Assembly (NCBI GenBank): GCA_002737595.1
Contig: NSHZ01000016.1
Coordinates: 1-24,610 of the forward strand
Source of the DNA: Actinomycetota bacterium
GTDB lineage: Bacteria; Actinomycetota; Actinomycetes; Nanopelagicales; Nanopelagicaceae
Length of the DNA: 24,610 nt
Direction of reading: 5' to 3'
The translations under genes were made by a program, and so were the position numbers. This document shows positions 21,696 through 24,610 of the stretch, piece after piece. Below the pieces are notes generated by a model. That model saw nothing but the letters and a program-made list of their open reading frames with translations, had not been told where the DNA came from and did no database searches. Position 1 is the stretch's first letter. The number at the start of each line of letters is the position of its first letter.

Positions 21696-22007
21696 ATGTT
21701 CGATATCGGCGGGGGAGAGCTCTTTGGGCTTGGGGTAGTTGCCGTGTTGCTCTTTGGTCCAGATCGACTCCCTAATATGGCGCGTGAGGCGGCATCCTTC
21801 TTGCGCAAAGTGCGTGAATTCACCTCGCAGACAACGGCCCAAATCAAAGATGAAACGGGCTCAGATTTGATTCGCGACATTGGTGAAGTAACCCGACAGA
21901 TCCGTTCTCCGCGGCGCGCAATCGTAGATTCGCTTCTTAACCCTGGTGATTCATCGAGTTCGACTGCACCAGTAACTAAGCCGCACTTTGATCCTGAAAC
22001 TCCTTGA
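21696..22007 (+). CDS. tatB: Sec-independent protein translocase subunit TatB
   Basis: 103-aa Tat translocase component that receives twin-arginine precursors with TatC. The N-terminal membrane helix is at about 5-20 (GGGELFGLGVVAVLLFG), followed by the hinge GPDRLP and the amphipathic helix (PNMAREAASFLRKVREFTSQTTAQIKDE). The C-terminal tail is charged and then Ser/Thr-rich. GELF...GPDRLP in place of the TatA FG/LP pattern, the length and the position before mrp support TatB (Rv1224 analogue). No tatA or tatC is in the window. mrp begins 40 nt downstream and is probably co-transcribed. Confidence 0.9.
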   Translation: MFDIGGGELFGLGVVAVLLFGPDRLPNMAREAASFLRKVREFTSQTTAQIKDETGSDLIRDIGEVTRQIRSPRRAIVDSLLNPGDSSSSTAPVTKPHFDPETP

Positions 22008-22047
22008 CGACTAACCGAATGATTTTTAACAAAGAGAAAAGGCGACA

Positions 22048-23187
22048 ATGACAAACGAGTTATACGCGGATATCACGCGCGCTCTGAGCGGCGTCAGTGA
22101 TCCTGAACTTCGCCGACCTCTTACTGAGTTAGACATGGTCGAAAGCGTGGTGGTCGATGAAGCTGGGGTGGCAACCATTGGTATTCGTCTCACGATTGCC
22201 GGATGTCCCATGAAGGATCGACTTACGGCGGATGTGACTGCAGCGGTGGCACCTCTTGCTGGAATCTCCAAAGTCAATCTCACGTTCACTGTGATGAATG
22301 ATGAACAACGGGGCAAAGTGAAATCTCTCTTGCGAGGCGGTGCTGCAGAGCGGTTTATTCCATTTGCCGCGCCAGGTTCGCTCACCAAAGTGATTGGTAT
22401 TGCCTCAGGTAAAGGTGGAGTTGGTAAGTCATCACTCACGGCAAATCTCGCAGTGGCGATGGCGGCGCAGGGACAGCGCGTGGGTATCCTCGATGCTGAC
22501 GTCTACGGTCACTCCATTCCTCGCATTCTTGGGCTGATGGGCCAACGCCCCACAGCGATCGATCAAACCTTTATTCCACTTGAAGCTTTCGGTGTGAAAT
22601 GTGTGTCGATGGAAATGTTCAAGCCAGATCGCAAAGATCCTGTGGCCTACCGTGGGCCGCTCCTTCACCGAGTGCTCGAACAATTGCTGGCAGATGCATA
22701 TTGGGGAGATTTGGATGTGCTCTTACTTGATTTGCCCCCTGGAACGGGCGATCTGGCAATTTCCTTGGGTCAAATGATTCCAAACTCTGAGCTGATTGTG
22801 GTGACTACTCCGCAAATTGCAGCTGCCGAGGTCGCCGAGCGCGCAGGGCGAATTGGCCATCAACTCAAGCAACGAATCAGCGGTGTGATTGAGAATATGT
22901 CATCTTTCCCGTGCCCCCACTGCGGAGATCCCATTGATCTCTTCGGTACTGGAGGTGGTGAGGCGACCGCGATCGCACTCGCTCAGCTCACTGGTACTGA
23001 TGTTCCTTTGATGGCGAAGATTCCCTTTGATGTGAAACTCCGCGAGGGCGGGGATAAGAGTCTGCCGTTGGTGCTAAGTGACCCTGATCGCCCCGCATCG
23101 CAGGCAATAGTGAAAGCGGCACGCGACATTGCCGGTAAGCCCAGAGGATTGGTGGGGATGAGTTTAGGAATTTCCAGCAGTCGGTGA
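22048..23187 (+). CDS. mrp: Mrp/ApbC/NBP35 family iron-sulfur cluster carrier ATPase
   Basis: 379-aa P-loop ATPase that carries or inserts Fe-S clusters into apoproteins. The N-terminal MIP18/DUF59 domain (about 1-85) contains SGVSDPELRRPLTELDMV and IAGCPMKDRL with a conserved Cys53. The ParA-like ATPase begins at 114 with the deviant Walker A SGKGGVGKSS (120-129), then DADVYGHSIP, LLLDLPPGTGD, and the cluster-binding CPHC pair (Cys289, Cys292) in FPCPHCGDPIDLFG. An AAAAGG-like sequence 6-7 nt before the ATG acts as ribosome binding site. The last 24 nt overlap the convergent DUF1003 gene. Confidence 0.95.
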   Translation: MTNELYADITRALSGVSDPELRRPLTELDMVESVVVDEAGVATIGIRLTIAGCPMKDRLTADVTAAVAPLAGISKVNLTFTVMNDEQRGKVKSLLRGGAAERFIPFAAPGSLTKVIGIASGKGGVGKSSLTANLAVAMAAQGQRVGILDADVYGHSIPRILGLMGQRPTAIDQTFIPLEAFGVKCVSMEMFKPDRKDPVAYRGPLLHRVLEQLLADAYWGDLDVLLLDLPPGTGDLAISLGQMIPNSELIVVTTPQIAAAEVAERAGRIGHQLKQRISGVIENMSSFPCPHCGDPIDLFGTGGGEATAIALAQLTGTDVPLMAKIPFDVKLREGGDKSLPLVLSDPDRPASQAIVKAARDIAGKPRGLVGMSLGISSSR

Positions 23188-23667
23188 TTCCCTCCTCTTA
23201 ATTTCATCTACCAGCTCTTCAAGTAGGTCACGAAGTTCACTTCGCACGAAGTCACGAGTGGCGACTTCACCCAGCGCGTTGCGAAGCGCAGCCACTTCGC
23301 GGGTGAGGTAATCGGTATCGGCCAAGTTACGCTCATCACGGCTACGATCCTCCGCTCCTTGAATACGATCGCGATCTGCTTGGCGATTTTGTGCAAGCAA
23401 GATCAAAGGCGCAGCGTACGACGCCTGCAAGGAAAGAATGAGTGTGAGGAAGATGAAGGGGAACTCATCGAAGCGTACGCTGTGTGGAGCAAGCGAATTC
23501 CACAGCACCCAGAATGCCACCACAGTTGTCATGTACACCAGGAAGCGCGCAGTTCCCATGAAGCGTGCAAAGCGTTCTGAGATCTGACCAAAAATTTCGG
23601 GATCGTAGGCCGGTCGAAGTGAACGACGTACTTCTACTGGTTGATCGAGCCGTTGTGAGCGGACCAT
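23164..23667 (-). CDS. DUF1003 membrane protein
   Basis: 167-aa protein with two predicted membrane segments (about 53-71 and 78-96) and a long charged C-terminal helix (LTREVAALRNALGEVATRDFVRSELRDLLEELVDEI) that is probably a cytoplasmic coiled coil. The pattern FPFIFLTLILSLQASYAAPLILLAQNRQADRDR is the DUF1003 hallmark. Function is unknown. The ATG at 23667 shares its A with the TAA of the upstream gene (TAATG) and has GGAGG 6 nt before it, the clearest Shine-Dalgarno in the window. Pairing with an MgtE-N/CBS gene is conserved in Actinobacteria (Rv1231c/Rv1232c), so the two products may form one system, possibly linked to divalent cations. Confidence 0.92.
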   Translation of the reverse strand: MVRSQRLDQPVEVRRSLRPAYDPEIFGQISERFARFMGTARFLVYMTTVVAFWVLWNSLAPHSVRFDEFPFIFLTLILSLQASYAAPLILLAQNRQADRDRIQGAEDRSRDERNLADTDYLTREVAALRNALGEVATRDFVRSELRDLLEELVDEIKRRESPTAGNS

Positions 23668-24610
23668 TATTCGCCTCCGTTCGTGGTGCGTGGTTTGTTG
23701 CGCCAATCTTCTGGAAGTAAGTGATCGAGCACGTCATCGACGCTCACGGCGCCCAGGAGACGATCGTGCTCATCCACGATAGGCACGGCAACCATGTTGT
23801 AGGCCGCCAGGTATGAAGTCACCTCATTGAGAGATGCTTCGGGGGAGAGCGGTTCAATGTCGGTATCGACGACTGAACCCACGAGGGTCGCGGGTGGTTC
23901 GCGGAGTAATCGTTGGAAATGGGCAATTCCAATGAATCGGCCTGTGGGGGTTTCAACGGGTGGGCGACAGACAAAAACTTGCGATGCGAGTGCTGGAGAA
24001 ATTTCTGCGCGTCGCAAAGTTGCTAAGGCTTCGGCCACAGTTGAATCTGCGGTGAGCACAATGGGTTCGGTGGTCATCATGCCGCCTGCAGAGTAATCCT
24101 CGTAGCGCATGAGACGACGAACGTCCTCCGCATCTTCTGGCTCCATGAGGTCAAGGAGTAGTTCAGCCTTCTCGGTTCCCACTTCGCGAAGCAAATCGGC
24201 GGCGTCATCGGGATCCATCTCGCCGAGCACGTCGGCAGCGCGCTCGCCTTCGAGTTCAGCCAAGATGGCAACGCGATCTTCCTCGCCCATTTCTTCCAAT
24301 ACATCGGCAAGCCGCTCATCTTCTAATCCGCGCACAATTTCAACCCTGCGCTTTAGTGAGATGTCTTGCAAGAAAGTAGCCAAGTCTGCAGCGCGCATTG
24401 AAGAAATGGTGGCGAGCAAATTCTCGACGCCCTGATCTTGCTCGGCGAGTGTGAGTCCAGATACTTCGTTCCAATCAACAGTGAGAGTTGCGCCTCGGCG
24501 ACGAAGCCCATTCGGCTTGCGCATTACGTGTACGCGACTGACGAGCCAATCGCGAGTGCGTCCTTGCTCCATCGCTACGTCTTCAACGATGACGGCAGAT
24601 GAATCTTCCA
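23667..24610 (-). CDS. MgtE N-domain and CBS-domain protein, 5' end cut by window edge
   Basis: Visible part is 313 residues; the frame is open to base 24610 and the N-terminus lies beyond. The first residues (VIVEDVAMEQGRTRDW) match the PRC-like/linker region of Rv1232c-type proteins. Next come the superhelical MgtE N-domain repeats (MRAADLATFLQDISLKRR, ERLADVLEEMGEEDR, ERAADVLGEMDPDDAADLLREV) rich in Asp/Glu. A CBS pair follows (MTTEPIVLTADSTVAEALATLRR; VPIVDEHDRLLGAVSVDDVLDHLLP). No membrane domain follows before the stop, so this is the cytosolic Mg2+-sensing module without the MgtE channel. Mg2+ binding is inferred from MgtE. The apparent ATG at 24572 is internal, not the start. Translation is coupled to DUF1003. 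Confidence 0.9.
   Translation of the reverse strand, partial: EDSSAVIVEDVAMEQGRTRDWLVSRVHVMRKPNGLRRRGATLTVDWNEVSGLTLAEQDQGVENLLATISSMRAADLATFLQDISLKRRVEIVRGLEDERLADVLEEMGEEDRVAILAELEGERAADVLGEMDPDDAADLLREVGTEKAELLLDLMEPEDAEDVRRLMRYEDYSAGGMMTTEPIVLTADSTVAEALATLRRAEISPALASQVFVCRPPVETPTGRFIGIAHFQRLLREPPATLVGSVVDTDIEPLSPEASLNEVTSYLAAYNMVAVPIVDEHDRLLGAVSVDDVLDHLLPEDWRNKPRTTNGGE

Noticed and set aside
1..24610. tRNA, rRNA, insertion sequences, prophage or defence genes
   Set aside because: No tRNA cloverleaf signatures, transposase motifs, integrases or known defence domains were recognised; nearly every base belongs to an identified housekeeping or envelope gene.

Overview
The window looks like a chromosomal segment of an actinobacterium (Actinomycetota) of moderate GC. 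The evidence is the family content: an actinobacterial-type DapD, the small DUF3117 protein, a membrane-anchored HtrA next to a Rv1220c-like methyltransferase, TatB, and an Mrp protein followed by DUF1003 and MgtE-N/CBS proteins. Many genes also start directly downstream of a TAnnnT -10 hexamer, which points to leaderless transcripts. From memory, two stretches follow Mycobacterium tuberculosis gene order. The left stretch (acyl-CoA carboxylase beta, birA, gtrA, purK, purE, acyl-CoA dehydrogenase) resembles Rv3280 to Rv3274c. The right stretch (dapD, dapE, LOG protein, DUF3117, O-methyltransferase, htrA, tatB, mrp, DUF1003, MgtE-N/CBS) resembles Rv1201c to Rv1232c. With the starts chosen here, only about 0.7 kb of 24.6 kb is non-coding, and convergent genes overlap or sit 2 nt apart. 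This suggests a streamlined genome, possibly a planktonic lineage; that last step is inference.

Layout. 1-3757: partial acyl-CoA carboxylase beta subunit and divergent biotin ligase (enzyme and its biotinylation partner), GtrA membrane protein, purK-purE, and a CoA-binding protein. 3760-6299: UDP-glucose dehydrogenase diverging from an acyl-CoA dehydrogenase. 6302-13483: a cell-surface block with an LCP glycopolymer ligase, a GT2 glycosyltransferase, a two-gene polysaccharide ABC exporter, a secreted SpoIID/CWB2 protein and a lysozyme-like membrane protein. 13480-16615: dapD and dapE, divergent from an 18-bp promoter region, then a LOG-family protein and a membrane-anchored SRPBCC protein. 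16652-19238: a stand-alone sigma region-4 mini-protein, DUF3117, an M17 leucyl aminopeptidase and an O-methyltransferase. 19239-24610: HtrA protease behind a repeat-rich upstream region, a reversed ornithine-cyclodeaminase-family gene, tatB-mrp, DUF1003, and a partial MgtE-N/CBS protein.

How the genes fit together: the middle and right parts are dominated by envelope work. This covers UDP-glucuronate supply, glycan synthesis, export and ligation, the diaminopimelate branch for peptidoglycan, wall remodelling, HtrA quality control and Tat export. No mobile element, CRISPR array, rRNA or tRNA was recognised. The least ordinary observations are the overlapping divergent dapD/dapE promoters, the 11-bp phased array before htrA, the 15-bp in-frame repeat inside htrA, the free-standing sigma-4 protein with no sigE/rseA beside htrA, and the telomere-like C-tract before the DUF3117 gene.
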